Made by a program: the position numbers and the translations under genes. Below are positions 44,334-53,564 of a stretch of DNA of 64,000 nucleotides, piece after piece. The first letter of the stretch is position 1; each line of letters starts with the position of its first letter. This DNA comes from an uncultured Flavobacteriales bacterium (GTDB lineage Bacteria > Bacteroidota > Bacteroidia > Flavobacteriales_D > Crocinitomicaceae): NCBI GenBank assembly GCA_937876195.1, contig CALEIK010000016.1, forward strand, positions 1 to 64,000, given 5' to 3'. The notes under the pieces are model-generated. The model ran no database searches, was not told the origin of the DNA, and saw only the letters and a program-made list of their open reading frames with translations.

Positions 44334-45084
44334 TTGTCTGTATCTTTTTAAGTGTAATTAGCTTCTTTTTAGAACGGTTGTATTTGATGGTGCCATTCTC
44401 ATACATTTGAATCATACCAATACAATATTTACTAATGCGCAAAGGTCGAATTAGGTGTTTTTTCATGAGTTGATAGAACGCCGAGTTTCGTTGTGCTTTG
44501 TGCTGTTTAAGTTCAGCGATGACAATATCTGTAATTTTTTTCTTCTTTCCTTCCCATTCATACGAAATATTGATGTCCAACGTCAGACGCTCTGGAATAG
44601 TTTTATGCACCAAAGTGATTCTGCTGAAGCGATTCATAAGGCTAGGGGACAAATTACCTTCAACACCAATGCTCTTTACAAAATCTTTTTGATTGGAGTT
44701 CATTTCAGTGGTGATGTCATCAGCGGGAATTCTCGTTTTTTCTGTACGCCCATTTACCTTGTGCTTTATTTCTAAAAACGAAATTCCCGAATTGAGGTAT
44801 TTTCGAAAGCGCACTTTGAAACGATTGATTTTTTTTCGCTGGTGATCACCAAATGAAGTCAATTTTTTATCGTCAAAATATAAACTCTCGTAATTGGTAA
44901 TTAGACTGTTGTCTACTTTCAGAATTCGATAATCAGAAGCCAGTAATGGTAGGAATTCATTCAACTTGGATTCATTAAACGTAAATTTAGTATCGACCCT
45001 ATTCATGAGTTGAACCGCGTCCATTTCTTCCAAACCGATGGTCTCAAAATTTTCTAACAGATGATCTACGCTTGTAGTTGACAT
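44323..45084 (-). CDS. VTC-domain polyphosphate polymerase-like protein
   Basis: The 253-residue protein has the VTC/CYTH-like tunnel pattern: a basic strand MNRVDTKFTF near 27-36, YESLYFDD near 63-70, KVRFRKY near 90, FLEIKHKVNGRTEKTRI near 103-119 and late basic strands. VTC4 in yeast makes polyphosphate from ATP using such residues. The bacterial form has no SPX domain. Its -7 box sits only five bases before the ATG (see 45090-45097), suggesting a leaderless or internal start; alternative starts are Met21 and Met27. Confidence 0.82.
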   Translation of the reverse strand: MSTTSVDHLLENFETIGLEEMDAVQLMNRVDTKFTFNESKLNEFLPLLASDYRILKVDNSLITNYESLYFDDKKLTSFGDHQRKKINRFKVRFRKYLNSGISFLEIKHKVNGRTEKTRIPADDITTEMNSNQKDFVKSIGVEGNLSPSLMNRFSRITLVHKTIPERLTLDINISYEWEGKKKKITDIVIAELKQHKAQRNSAFYQLMKKHLIRPLRISKYCIGMIQMYENGTIKYNRSKKKLITLKKIQTNAA

Positions 45085-45089
45085 GTCTC

Positions 45090-45097
45090 CAAAGTTA
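45090..45097 (-). promoter_or_regulatory. -7 box (TAACTTTG) almost at the VTC gene start
   Basis: A perfect TAnnTTTG box on the minus strand is followed by only five bases before the ATG at 45084. If it is used, the transcript would start at or next to the start codon, implying a leaderless message or an internal start codon. Confidence 0.5.
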
Positions 45098-45128
45098 AGA
45101 GAATGTTTTTATTTTGTTAAAATGGATT

Positions 45129-45162
45129 AAAAAAAGAATCCAACCCTTACATGAAAAGTTGG
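45129..45162 (-). terminator. Probable terminator of the GH3 gene
   Basis: Read on the minus strand, CCAAC (45162-45158) pairs with GTTGG (45144-45140) around a 13-base loop, and after ATTC a run of seven Ts follows (45135-45129). It abuts the TAA stop at 45163. The stem is short. Confidence 0.55.
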
Positions 45163-46296
45163 TTATTCTATCAATCCTAAACACACCTTCATGCGAATAA
45201 TTCGTTTTGCTGCTGTTTCCACTTGCTGCTTGAACTCCTCATTTTCATTGTATTCTTTTAAAATTTCTCGGTGCGCTAAACGGGTGTCTTTTGGCATAAG
45301 GAGAATATCACAACCTGCAGCAATTGCCTTAACCGAAGCGTTGGGGACATTTACCACGCCGCCCATATTCATTGCGTCAGTGACAATCAAGCCATTAAAA
45401 CCGAGACTGTCTCTTAATAAATCTGTCACGATGACCTTTGAAGTAGTCGCTGGTAAGCCATGTGTATTGTATTTTTCATTGTTTTGGACTGCAATATGCG
45501 CAACCATAATTGACAAAACACCTTGCTCAATCAGAGGGGGGTAGTTGCCAATCTCTTTCAGTTCGCCATTGATCGTTTGCAGCGATTTATGTGTGTCACC
45601 TGTCACTAATCCGTGACCTGGGAAGTGTTTTGCTGTGGCAATGATGTTTTGTTGTTGCGACTGTTGAATAAATGCATTTGAAAAGGGAACAATATTCGCT
45701 GGATCTGTTCCAAAACCTCTGTAGCCTACTGTTTTGTTTGGAGACATGTCCACAACAGGTGAGAAGTTATAGTTGATGCCGATCTCATTCAAATCATTCG
45801 AAATGCTCCTTGCTACTTGAATAACGCCCTCTTCACTAGTTAAGGTATTAGCCTTGGGTACTGTTGCAGATCCCGTAATTTTCCGGTTGACTAAGCTCGG
45901 CTCTGCATCCGCAGAATATAAAAACGGAAGATTCCCTACCTGGCGATTCAAGTTCTCATATTTTTTCACCCAGTCAGTGAATTGAGTTTTTGTACCATTT
46001 AAGAGCAATATTCCACCAATCTGATGATCGTTGATCAATGAGGTGATCGTGTCTTCACTCATTCCTAATCTCCCAGCTGCTGGCATGATAAGCTGCGCAA
46101 CAATTTGATTTTCATTTAATTGCTGATAAATACTATCCACTTTTCTGTCCAACAATACATGGCTCATCAGAAATGAATTCAGATTAATGAATCTCAGGTT
46201 TTCAGGTGCAGGAATTTCGGTGCGGCTCTCTGGATGCTGTGCACAGACGTTGAAAAGTATTGATTGAAAAATGACTACACTGAAAATTAACCTCAT
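45163..46296 (-). CDS. Glycoside hydrolase family 3 protein (beta-N-acetylhexosaminidase-like)
   Basis: The 377-residue protein has a signal peptide (MRLIFSVVIFQSILFNVCAQ) and one GH3 N-terminal TIM-barrel domain. KHFPGHGLVTGDTH near residue 218 is the NagZ loop with the general acid/base histidine, and VTDAMNMGG near 305 holds the nucleophile aspartate. Such proteins release beta-linked N-acetylglucosamine, often from cell-wall muropeptides. The signal peptide places it in the periplasm, unlike cytoplasmic NagZ. It lacks the beta-lactamase-like C-terminal domain seen in some relatives. Confidence 0.88.
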   Translation of the reverse strand: MRLIFSVVIFQSILFNVCAQHPESRTEIPAPENLRFINLNSFLMSHVLLDRKVDSIYQQLNENQIVAQLIMPAAGRLGMSEDTITSLINDHQIGGILLLNGTKTQFTDWVKKYENLNRQVGNLPFLYSADAEPSLVNRKITGSATVPKANTLTSEEGVIQVARSISNDLNEIGINYNFSPVVDMSPNKTVGYRGFGTDPANIVPFSNAFIQQSQQQNIIATAKHFPGHGLVTGDTHKSLQTINGELKEIGNYPPLIEQGVLSIMVAHIAVQNNEKYNTHGLPATTSKVIVTDLLRDSLGFNGLIVTDAMNMGGVVNVPNASVKAIAAGCDILLMPKDTRLAHREILKEYNENEEFKQQVETAAKRIIRMKVCLGLIE

Positions 46297-47312
46297 GGAT
46301 TGAATATTTTATCAAAATAACTCTCAAAGTTAACATGTTCCCACATGTCTTCTTTTCTCAAAGCTATTGTTTTGTTCACAAGACGATGTTTGTCAACAAT
46401 CATACCATAGCCAAATAGCGGAGTTTTTAGTTTATTTTGAGTGAACATGGAGGTAGTACCAAACCGTAAATCGTACAATTCCAGCGTATCTTCTTTCCAG
46501 ATCGTTGAATAGTAACCGTTCGTTAAAAACTTCAGTGTAGCACTGTGATTTTGAGTTTTCCAATCAAGTTCATCTAACGCGGCATGATTTTTTTGAATGA
46601 TTTCTATATCGTTTGGATTGAAATCATAAAACAGAGATTTGTAGCCGATGTAATAATTCGAATCGCTTTCAGTCAACATCATCCAATAAAAGGAGGTAAA
46701 GGGCATTGGAGTGACAATCGTATTTTTAGTGTGCAATCCTGCCGAGTTAAAATAGTCGTCGGATTTATTGAGAATGGTCAGTTTCACAATTACGCACCAA
46801 AGTAAATAAGCACTTGAATAGATAATTCCTGTGTAATTCAATCGTTTTCGCCATATATTTTCACGCTTTAGGAACAAAACGACAAGGAGTAGAAGTCCGA
46901 AAGGGAGGGTGTACAATGGATCGACGACGAAAACGCTGTTAAAAGTTAATCGGAGATCAAACGGCCAGAAGAACTGGGTGCCGTAGTTGGTAAAAATGTC
47001 CAGCATAGGATGTGTGATAATACTTGCAAAAGCAAGCCAAAACCAAATTTTGTACTCAAAGCGTTTTTTGTATAGTCGATACAGCAAGTAGGCCATTATC
47101 GGTGCAACGAGCATGGCAAATACAATCGAGTGTGAGAACCCTCTATGCAACAATGCACCATCAATGGGATTTACAAGTGAACGAAAGAAGACGTCCAAGT
47201 CAGGAATGGTTCCGCACACAGCTCCCCAAAGTGCAGCTTTGTTTCCCATTTTCCTACCGCCAATAGCTTCTCCAACTGCTGCGCCAAGAACTATTTGTGT
47301 GAGTGAATCCAT
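46293..47312 (-). CDS. Membrane-bound metal-dependent hydrolase (YdjM/DUF457-like)
   Basis: The 339-residue inner-membrane protein starts MDSLTQIVLGAAVGEAI and carries GTIPDLDVF, HRGFSHSIVFA and THPMLDIFTNYGTQF, the His/Asp metal-ligand motifs of the membrane-bound hydrolase family. About five helices (30-190) are followed by a soluble C-terminal part. Its true substrate is unknown. The GH3 gene starts in its last four bases. Confidence 0.85.
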   Translation of the reverse strand: MDSLTQIVLGAAVGEAIGGRKMGNKAALWGAVCGTIPDLDVFFRSLVNPIDGALLHRGFSHSIVFAMLVAPIMAYLLYRLYKKRFEYKIWFWLAFASIITHPMLDIFTNYGTQFFWPFDLRLTFNSVFVVDPLYTLPFGLLLLVVLFLKRENIWRKRLNYTGIIYSSAYLLWCVIVKLTILNKSDDYFNSAGLHTKNTIVTPMPFTSFYWMMLTESDSNYYIGYKSLFYDFNPNDIEIIQKNHAALDELDWKTQNHSATLKFLTNGYYSTIWKEDTLELYDLRFGTTSMFTQNKLKTPLFGYGMIVDKHRLVNKTIALRKEDMWEHVNFESYFDKIFNP

Positions 47313-47446
47313 TGATTAATTTACGAAGCGTAAAGATGGAAAGAAAATGGTCTAAGCTGAAGGTTGACGTCATAATTTTTACTAATTTAAATGGAGAAGT
47401 GAATTTTATGGGCTTCATTTTAGTTTAAACATTAAAACCTAATCAC

Positions 47447-48142
47447 ATGAACAGACTACCAATGACAACTATTAAGTCGTGGGCGGAAGAAGATCGTCCG
47501 AGAGAAAAAATGATTTTGAAAGGTCGAACTGCACTAACTGATGCAGAGCTGCTCGCCATACTAATCGGTTCAGGAACTCGAGATGTTTCAGCCGTGGAAC
47601 TCGCGCGTGAAATTTTAGCCAATTCCCAAAATAGTTTGGCTGAATTGTCAACGAAGTCAATCGCTGAATTTATGAAATTCAAAGGAATAGGAGAGGCAAA
47701 GGCAATCACCTTGTACGCAGCAATGGAAATCGCTCGAAGAAGAGCATCAAGTGGAGAGAGGAATCGTTACAAAGTGCGTTCATCAAAAGATGCGTACAAT
47801 TATATCAAAGCTGATTTAAGCGATTTAAAACACGAAGAGTTTTACATTATCCTATTGAACAGAGCCAACGAAATCATCGGTAAATCTCAAATTTCTAAAG
47901 GTGGACTCTCTGGAACCATTGCGGACGGAAAAGTCATTTTTAGTAAAGCGTTGGAATTGAATTCAAGTGCTATTGTTTTGGCGCACAATCATCCAAGTGG
48001 TCAACTGAAACCAAGTGAAGAGGACAAGCGGCTGACAAAGTCGTATATTGCGTTTGGGAAATACATCGATTTGCATATTTTGGATCATCTAATTATTGCT
48101 GACGATAATTATTATAGTTTTGCAGATGACGGGTTAATGTAA
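47447..48142 (+). CDS. radC: RadC-family JAB domain protein
   Basis: The 231-residue protein has an N-terminal helix-hairpin-helix-like part (DRPREKMILKGRTALTDAELLAIL) and a C-terminal MPN/JAB domain with the metal-binding VLAHNHPSGQLKPSEED near residue 182. It is the usual RadC arrangement. The name is historical; its function is not settled. It is the first of a plus-strand run. Confidence 0.92.
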   Translation: MNRLPMTTIKSWAEEDRPREKMILKGRTALTDAELLAILIGSGTRDVSAVELAREILANSQNSLAELSTKSIAEFMKFKGIGEAKAITLYAAMEIARRRASSGERNRYKVRSSKDAYNYIKADLSDLKHEEFYIILLNRANEIIGKSQISKGGLSGTIADGKVIFSKALELNSSAIVLAHNHPSGQLKPSEEDKRLTKSYIAFGKYIDLHILDHLIIADDNYYSFADDGLM

Positions 48143-48151
48143 TACGACTAA

Positions 48152-49297
48152 ATGAAAAAAATCATCACGATTGTTGGGGCGCGACCTCAAATCATCAAAT
48201 CTTCGGCAATAAGTAGAGCGATTTCCACTCATTTTAAAAATGATTTGAAAGAAGTGATTGTCCATACAGGACAGCATTACGACGAGAATATGTCGCATGT
48301 CTTTTTTGAAGAAATGGCAATTCCTTTTCCAGATTACAATTTAAATGTAGGGAGTGGTTCACATGGAAAACAAACAGCCAAAATGCTTGAGGGATTGGAA
48401 GAAATTTTCATAAAAGAGACGCCTGATGCCGTTTTAGTGTATGGAGATACAAATTCGACCATTGCAGGCGCATTGGCAGCTACCAAAATTTTTATCCCCG
48501 TTATTCATGTCGAAGCTGGATTGAGAAGTTACAATAAAGCCATGCCCGAAGAGGTGAATCGTATTGCATGTGATCACATGTCGACATTGTTGTTTACACC
48601 TACAGTGTCGGGAATTACTAACTTGAAGAAAGAAGGTTTTTCCATGGATACAAGTAAGAAAGCATCTGCCAACAATCCCCATGTATACCATTGTGGTGAT
48701 ATCATGTACGACAATAGCCTGCATTTTTCGAACGTTTCAGATGAAAAGTCAACAATTTTGAAAGATCTTGACTTAACAGCGGATCAGTTTGTTTTGTGCA
48801 CTGTTCACCGTGATTCGAATACTGATATCAAAGAGAATATGGAACAAATTTTCTCAGCGCTCTTGGCGATTGGTGAAAATTCGGATTTGAAAGTCGTTTT
48901 ACCGTTGCACCCACGCACGAAGCATAAGATGAAGGATCAATTGAGTGTGGAATTGTATGAATCAATTGAAGAAAGTGAACATATGTTGATTATTCCTCCC
49001 GCAGGATTTTTGGATATTATCTCTTTGGAAAAGAATGCGCGTATCATTGTTACCGATTCTGGTGGACTTCAAAAGGAATCCTTTTTCTTCCAGAAACCAT
49101 GCGTTATTTTACGTCCTCAAACTGAGTGGGTAGAAATAGTGGAGAATGGAAATGCAGTTTTGGCAGACGCTGATTATGATCGAATCGTTGATGGATTCAA
49201 TCAACTATTGATAAAAGATGATTATACCTATCCAACGTACTATGGTGATGGAAAAGCTGCCGAGTTTATCTGTCAAAAAATAATAGAACAACTGTAG
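48152..49297 (+). CDS. wecB: UDP-N-acetylglucosamine 2-epimerase (non-hydrolysing)
   Basis: The 381-residue enzyme has GARPQIIKSS at residues 8-17, HTGQHYDENMS, VYGDTNSTIAG, the HVEAGLRSYNKAMPEEVNR segment and late VTDSGGLQKE, diagnostic for WecB/MnaA-type epimerases. It makes UDP-ManNAc for surface polysaccharide. It is followed after one base by a polysaccharide deacetylase-like gene, but no glycosyltransferase or flippase is nearby. Confidence 0.93.
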   Translation: MKKIITIVGARPQIIKSSAISRAISTHFKNDLKEVIVHTGQHYDENMSHVFFEEMAIPFPDYNLNVGSGSHGKQTAKMLEGLEEIFIKETPDAVLVYGDTNSTIAGALAATKIFIPVIHVEAGLRSYNKAMPEEVNRIACDHMSTLLFTPTVSGITNLKKEGFSMDTSKKASANNPHVYHCGDIMYDNSLHFSNVSDEKSTILKDLDLTADQFVLCTVHRDSNTDIKENMEQIFSALLAIGENSDLKVVLPLHPRTKHKMKDQLSVELYESIEESEHMLIIPPAGFLDIISLEKNARIIVTDSGGLQKESFFFQKPCVILRPQTEWVEIVENGNAVLADADYDRIVDGFNQLLIKDDYTYPTYYGDGKAAEFICQKIIEQL

Positions 49298-49298
49298 T

Positions 49299-50564
49299 AT
49301 GCATATTCTAGCGGATAAGATTACAAATCGTTTGGTGTACACACTGGATTTTGTATTCAAGTCGCGCGGTATTGACTATGTTTTACTCACTGATTTGACT
49401 GAATTTAACACCTGTACAGGACCGAAAATTAGCTATTCAAGCCAGTTGATTGAGCCCCAATTTATTGCTCCTTGTTCTTTATTGTTTGAAGAAGGAATTT
49501 CAAATCCTACTATTGAAAAATCAGCGTTTGAGAATGTTGAATGCCTTTCATTCAATGGCATTTCTGATCCCATTGCAACGGTTTTCCATGTTTTAACGCG
49601 GTACGAAGAATATGCTTCAAGTCAGAAAGATGAACATGGACGGTTTCCCTTTGAAGCAAGTGTTTTGCATCGATTTGGATGGATTGAGCAATGTATCTGT
49701 GATCGAATTGCGCAGGAAATTATTGGTTTTAGTGGCTTGGAAATTGAATCGAAAAAATCGAATCCGACGATTGTTCCAACGTTTGATATCGACAATACCT
49801 ATGCTTACAAATGGAAGCAGGGGAAAAGAAAATTTTTGTCGGTTTGCAAAGACCTGGTTCGATTCGATATCGCCCGACTGCGCGAGCGAATGGAGGTGAC
49901 AAAAGGCCGCAAGGATCCCTACGACACGTTTGATCAAATTAAGGAAATTGCTAAACAAAACGAGCATGTAAAATTGTTTTGGCTGGTCGGAGATAGTGCA
50001 GAGAAGGATAGAAACATCTCCATTGAACATCAAGGACATCAGTTACTTATTCAAGAAATGTGTGCCGTGGCGGAAGTCAATTTACACCCTAGTTATGCTT
50101 CCAACGGAAAGCAAAATACCATTGATCGAGAAAAGAAGCGTTTGGAGCAAGTAACGGGTAAGGCGATTCAATGTTCTCGTCAACATTTTTTGCGTTTTCA
50201 GCTCCCAACAACGTACCGCTCATTGATCGCTTGTGGTTTTATGCACGAGTATTCCATGGGTTTTGCCGAGCACGTAGGCTTTCGCGCTGGAACGGCACGT
50301 TCGCATCATTGGTTTGATGTTGAAACGAATGAAAAAACGAGTTTGATCATTCATCCTTTTGCATATATGGATGGCACACTCAACGAGTACATGAAATTGA
50401 GTATTTCTGAAAGTATAGAGAAAATCAAGCAATTATACGATGAAGTCGCAATCTATGGCGGTGACTTTGTCTTTATTTGGCACAACGAAACCATTGGAGA
50501 TTATAAACACTGGAACGGATGGGGTGAAGTTCTGAAATCTAGCTTAACTTTGAAGTATGAATAA
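49299..50564 (+). CDS. Polysaccharide deacetylase-family protein
   Basis: The 421-residue protein has an N-terminal domain of the DUF7033 kind (about 1-140) and a deacetylase-like C-terminal region with TFDIDNTYAYKW (about 160) and HPSYASNG (about 260). The Asp and His pattern is weaker than in classical NodB proteins. No signal peptide is seen, which fits a cytoplasmic or nucleotide-sugar/lipid-linked substrate. It follows wecB by one base, so the pair is probably dedicated to one polysaccharide step. Confidence 0.8.
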   Translation: MHILADKITNRLVYTLDFVFKSRGIDYVLLTDLTEFNTCTGPKISYSSQLIEPQFIAPCSLLFEEGISNPTIEKSAFENVECLSFNGISDPIATVFHVLTRYEEYASSQKDEHGRFPFEASVLHRFGWIEQCICDRIAQEIIGFSGLEIESKKSNPTIVPTFDIDNTYAYKWKQGKRKFLSVCKDLVRFDIARLRERMEVTKGRKDPYDTFDQIKEIAKQNEHVKLFWLVGDSAEKDRNISIEHQGHQLLIQEMCAVAEVNLHPSYASNGKQNTIDREKKRLEQVTGKAIQCSRQHFLRFQLPTTYRSLIACGFMHEYSMGFAEHVGFRAGTARSHHWFDVETNEKTSLIIHPFAYMDGTLNEYMKLSISESIEKIKQLYDEVAIYGGDFVFIWHNETIGDYKHWNGWGEVLKSSLTLKYE

Positions 50565-50949
50565 GTCAATCGTAATTACCGGAGTTATTTTAATTGTCAT
50601 TTCCATCCTATTGGGGGCTTTTGGGGCTCATGCATTGAAAGAGGTGTTGGATTCAAACCAATTGACTTCATTTGAAACTGGAGTGCGTTACCAGATGTAC
50701 CATGGATTGGGATTGTTAATGCTTGGTATGGGTGCTCAGAAATTCGGTTTCTCGTTGCGTTGGACGTTCCGATTAATGCTTGTTGGTGTCATTCTGTTTA
50801 GTGGATCAATCTACTTATTATCCATGCAAGATGTCTTAGACGTATCATTTCGATTTTTAGGACCAATCACTCCGTTGGGAGGTGTTTTATTGATCACTTC
50901 ATGGAGTATTTTATTGTTTCAATTGATTAAATCAAGGAAACCAGCATGA
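50557..50949 (+). CDS. DUF423 membrane protein
   Basis: The 130-residue protein has four helices and the family start ISILLGAFGAHALKEVLD, then FETGVRYQMYHGLGLLMLG. It is a small inner-membrane protein of unknown function found across bacteria. The start overlaps the deacetylase end (ATGAATAA), and its stop overlaps the next gene (ATGA). Confidence 0.9.
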   Translation: MNKSIVITGVILIVISILLGAFGAHALKEVLDSNQLTSFETGVRYQMYHGLGLLMLGMGAQKFGFSLRWTFRLMLVGVILFSGSIYLLSMQDVLDVSFRFLGPITPLGGVLLITSWSILLFQLIKSRKPA

Positions 50950-51731
50950 TTAAAAAAGCGACAGTCACAGTACTTGGATCTGGAACTTCTCAAGGGGTTC
51001 CGGTGATTGCTTGTTCCTGTACGGTCTGCGCTTCAGAAGATACAAAAGACAATCGCTTGCGTTGTGCTATCTTAGTTGCATTTGATGATGCCAATTACGT
51101 GATAGATAGCGGTCCTGATTTCCGTCAGCAGATGCTCAGAGAGAAGGTGAAAAGTTTAAGTGCTGTCATATTCACCCATGAACACAAAGATCATTTGGCG
51201 GGATTGGATGATGTACGCGCGTTTAATTTCGTTGAAAAACGCGACATGGAAGTCTATTGTACAGACCGCGTTGAAGATGCTTTGCGCAGAGAATTTCATT
51301 ATGTATTTGATGCGGATAAATACCCAGGTGTTCCAAGACTAAATCTGAATCGCATCCATAAAGATGAGGTGTTTGAACTGTCGAACGGTGTGAAAGTTGC
51401 ACCGATCGAAGTGAAACACTTTAATTTACCGGTATTGGGATTTAGGATTGGAGATTTCACCTACATTACGGATGCTAAAACAATTTCGGAAGAAGAAAAA
51501 CAAAAAGTAAAAGGCACAAAAACGTTGATTGTAAATGCATTACGTGAGCAGCAACATATTTCTCATTTTAATTTAGAGGAGGCGCTAGCATTCATTAAAG
51601 AAATGAATCCAGAGCGTGCTTATCTGACACATATTTCACATTTATTTGGCAAACATGGCGATATTGAGCAATTGCTTCCAGAGAATGTGTTTGTCGCATA
51701 TGATGGATTAAAGATAGAAATTGAAGCGTGA
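50946..51731 (+). CDS. MBL-fold metallohydrolase (PhnP-like phosphodiesterase)
   Basis: The 261-residue protein has GSGTSQGVPVIACSCTVC at residues 11-28 (a PhnP-like cysteine cluster for a second metal site), the metal motif THEHKDHLAGLDD near 78-90 and a late THISHLFGKHG. It probably hydrolyses a cyclic phosphodiester. It is a widespread Bacteroidota housekeeping gene. Its 3' end carries the fabI promoter box. Confidence 0.88.
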   Translation: MIKKATVTVLGSGTSQGVPVIACSCTVCASEDTKDNRLRCAILVAFDDANYVIDSGPDFRQQMLREKVKSLSAVIFTHEHKDHLAGLDDVRAFNFVEKRDMEVYCTDRVEDALRREFHYVFDADKYPGVPRLNLNRIHKDEVFELSNGVKVAPIEVKHFNLPVLGFRIGDFTYITDAKTISEEEKQKVKGTKTLIVNALREQQHISHFNLEEALAFIKEMNPERAYLTHISHLFGKHGDIEQLLPENVFVAYDGLKIEIEA

Positions 51732-51746
51732 ATTGTTAGATTATTC

Positions 51747-51754
51747 TAAATTTG
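51747..51754 (+). promoter_or_regulatory. -7 box (TAAATTTG) for fabI
   Basis: A perfect TAnnTTTG box ends 23 bases before the fabI ATG at 51778, just after the stop of the upstream hydrolase gene (51729-51731). A TTG at 51721-51723 lies 23 bases upstream, at the long end of the permitted spacing. The box excludes the more upstream GTG (51721) as the start. Confidence 0.6.
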
Positions 51755-51777
51755 CAGTACCCCAAACTAGTTCAAAT

Positions 51778-52590
51778 ATGACAAACGGTATACTTAAAGG
51801 AAAAAGAGGAATTATATTCGGTGCTTTAAACGAGCAATCGATTGCATGGAAGGTCGCTGAAAGAGCGCATGAAGAAGGAGCAGTTTTTGTATTAACGAAT
51901 GCACCAATCGCTATGCGTATGGGTGAGATTAACGCCCTTGCAGATAAAACAAACAGTAAAGTTATTCCAGCTGACGCGACGAGTGTTGAAGATCTTGAGA
52001 ACTTGATTTCCCAATCCATGGAGATTTTGGGTGGAAAAATTGATTTTGTTCTTCATTCAATTGGAATGTCAATCAACGTGCGTAAAGGTCGCCACTATAC
52101 AGATGAAAATTACGAGTTTACAATGAAAGGCTTAGACGTATCTGCGTTGTCATTTCATAAAGTGTTGCAATCTGCTATGAAGTTAGACGCCATGAATGAA
52201 TGGGGTTCTGTTGTAGCACTTACGTATATTGCAGCGCAACGTGTTTTTCCAGATTACAATGATATGGCTGACAATAAATCGTATTTGGAATCTATTGCAA
52301 GAAGCTTTGGTTATCACTACGGAATTGCGAAAAAAGTACGTGTAAATACGATTTCTCAATCTCCTACAATGACAACTGCAGGAAGTGGTGTGAAAGGTTT
52401 CGATTCGTTTATTAACTACTCCGAAAAAATGTCTCCGCTAGGAAATGCGGATGCTGTGGATTGTGCGAATTATTGCATTGCGATGTTCTCTGATTACACG
52501 AAATATGTCACCATGCAGAATCTTTTCCATGATGGAGGATTCTCGAATACGGGTGTCACGCAAGAGGTAATGGATCGATTTGCAGAATAA
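51778..52590 (+). CDS. fabI: Enoyl-[acyl-carrier-protein] reductase (NADH)
   Basis: The 270-residue SDR enzyme has the nucleotide-binding GALNEQSIAW near residues 15-24, LDLxFH-type segments and the active-site order TYIAAQRVFPDYNDMADNK with the Tyr and Lys of FabI. It performs the last reduction of fatty acid elongation. The open frame starts 57 bases earlier at a GTG, but the ATG at 51778 is right: the promoter box lies between them and the protein then begins like other FabI. A strong terminator follows. Confidence 0.95.
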   Translation: MTNGILKGKRGIIFGALNEQSIAWKVAERAHEEGAVFVLTNAPIAMRMGEINALADKTNSKVIPADATSVEDLENLISQSMEILGGKIDFVLHSIGMSINVRKGRHYTDENYEFTMKGLDVSALSFHKVLQSAMKLDAMNEWGSVVALTYIAAQRVFPDYNDMADNKSYLESIARSFGYHYGIAKKVRVNTISQSPTMTTAGSGVKGFDSFINYSEKMSPLGNADAVDCANYCIAMFSDYTKYVTMQNLFHDGGFSNTGVTQEVMDRFAE

Positions 52591-52614
52591 TTTTATTTTC
52601 AATTAAATAAGTTT

Positions 52615-52656
52615 AAATCGTCCGTTCACAGCATGTGGACGGACGATTTTTTTAAA
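52615..52656 (+). terminator. Strong hairpin terminator of fabI
   Basis: AAATCGTCCGTTCACA (52615-52630) pairs with TGTGGACGGACGATTT (52634-52649), 16 pairs with one wobble around a three-base loop, followed by a T-run. It begins 24 bases after the fabI stop. Confidence 0.9.
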
Positions 52657-52943
52657 TTGATTATGGTAAATTAACGATGCTTAATTAGTTGTCGAAATAT
52701 ACTTAATTAACTCTTTTTTAGGTTGTTAAATAATTAAATATCGCACCTGCGAAGCAAGCACTGAAAGTAATATTTCGATATGTCATTCATAGGCGAGAAC
52801 TAGAAATATCCTGACTTATCTTTCATCAAAATTAGAGGTGAGTTTGGTAGCGTCAACAGCGAAAAATAATAAAAGTTGATATGCATGCATAATAAATAAA
52901 TGTTATTAAACGTTAAAATGGAAACCAATTAAAAAGCTGATCT
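52657..52943. other. Gene-free interval upstream of the barrel-protein pair
   Basis: I find no gene, RNA or repeat here. There is a 12-base palindrome TATGCATGCATA at 52880-52891 and AT-rich sequence before the gene at 52944, but no TAnnTTTG box within 40 bases of the ATG. The interval presumably holds the promoter of the two barrel genes, perhaps with an unusual one. Confidence 0.4.
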
Positions 52944-53564
52944 ATGAAAAAATTCCTTATTTCATTGCTGCTATTGCCTTTTATAGGATATAGTCAGCCG
53001 CTTGCAATCAAAAAGAACCAAAGTGGTATTTTCTCTTTGGGTGTCCGCACCACACTTAGCACGTTCAACCATGGGAGTTATGGTAACAATGGACTTGGAG
53101 TAGGAGGGCAGTTTCGATTGCAATTTGCCAACCGATTAAATACCGACTGGTTTTTCGATTACATTACATCGCCCATTGACGATCTTGGTACAAGAACAGA
53201 TTACCACGTGGGATGGAGCGTCATGTACTACTTCACGGATAAACAAACTCCGTTAATTAAGCCTTATATTTTGGCTGGACATTGTTTCGACTATTCCGAA
53301 TTGAAGGAACACCGTAATCCTCAGAACAAAGTAACGCGAGGAAGTTCTGCTGTACAGGCTGGAGCTGGGTTTCATCTAAACCTCTCCGAACGAATGGACA
53401 TGTCGTTTGTTGCGCAATACATGATTCACTTAGGTGAAGATATACATGCCCATGAACACAATGGACAATTAGAATTTGAAAAGCACAAAGGTTCTGGTTT
53501 AGAAGGACACATGCTATTTCACATTGGTATTAACTACAAAATCGCTGACTTATGGGGAAAATAG
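52944..53564 (+). CDS. Outer-membrane barrel-like protein, pair member 1
   Basis: The 206-residue protein has a signal peptide (MKKFLISLLLLPFIGYSQ) and strands such as GLGVGGQFRLQFANRL, LIKPYILAGHCFDY and AVQAGAGFHLNLSERM. It is probably a small outer-membrane barrel. A His-rich stretch (EDIHAHEHNGQLEFEKHKG) near residues 170-190 could bind metal or be a surface loop. The function is unknown. It overlaps the next gene by 13 bases. Confidence 0.72.
   Translation: MKKFLISLLLLPFIGYSQPLAIKKNQSGIFSLGVRTTLSTFNHGSYGNNGLGVGGQFRLQFANRLNTDWFFDYITSPIDDLGTRTDYHVGWSVMYYFTDKQTPLIKPYILAGHCFDYSELKEHRNPQNKVTRGSSAVQAGAGFHLNLSERMDMSFVAQYMIHLGEDIHAHEHNGQLEFEKHKGSGLEGHMLFHIGINYKIADLWGK

Noticed and set aside
48140..48149. 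TAATACGACT resembling the start of the phage T7 promoter
   Set aside because: Only the first ten bases match and the critical downstream part is absent. It straddles the radC stop and the wecB start. Coincidence.
52880..52891. Palindrome TATGCATGCATA as an operator
   Set aside because: A perfect 12-base palindrome made of simple alternating bases may occur by chance in AT-rich DNA. There is no nearby regulator gene to link it to.
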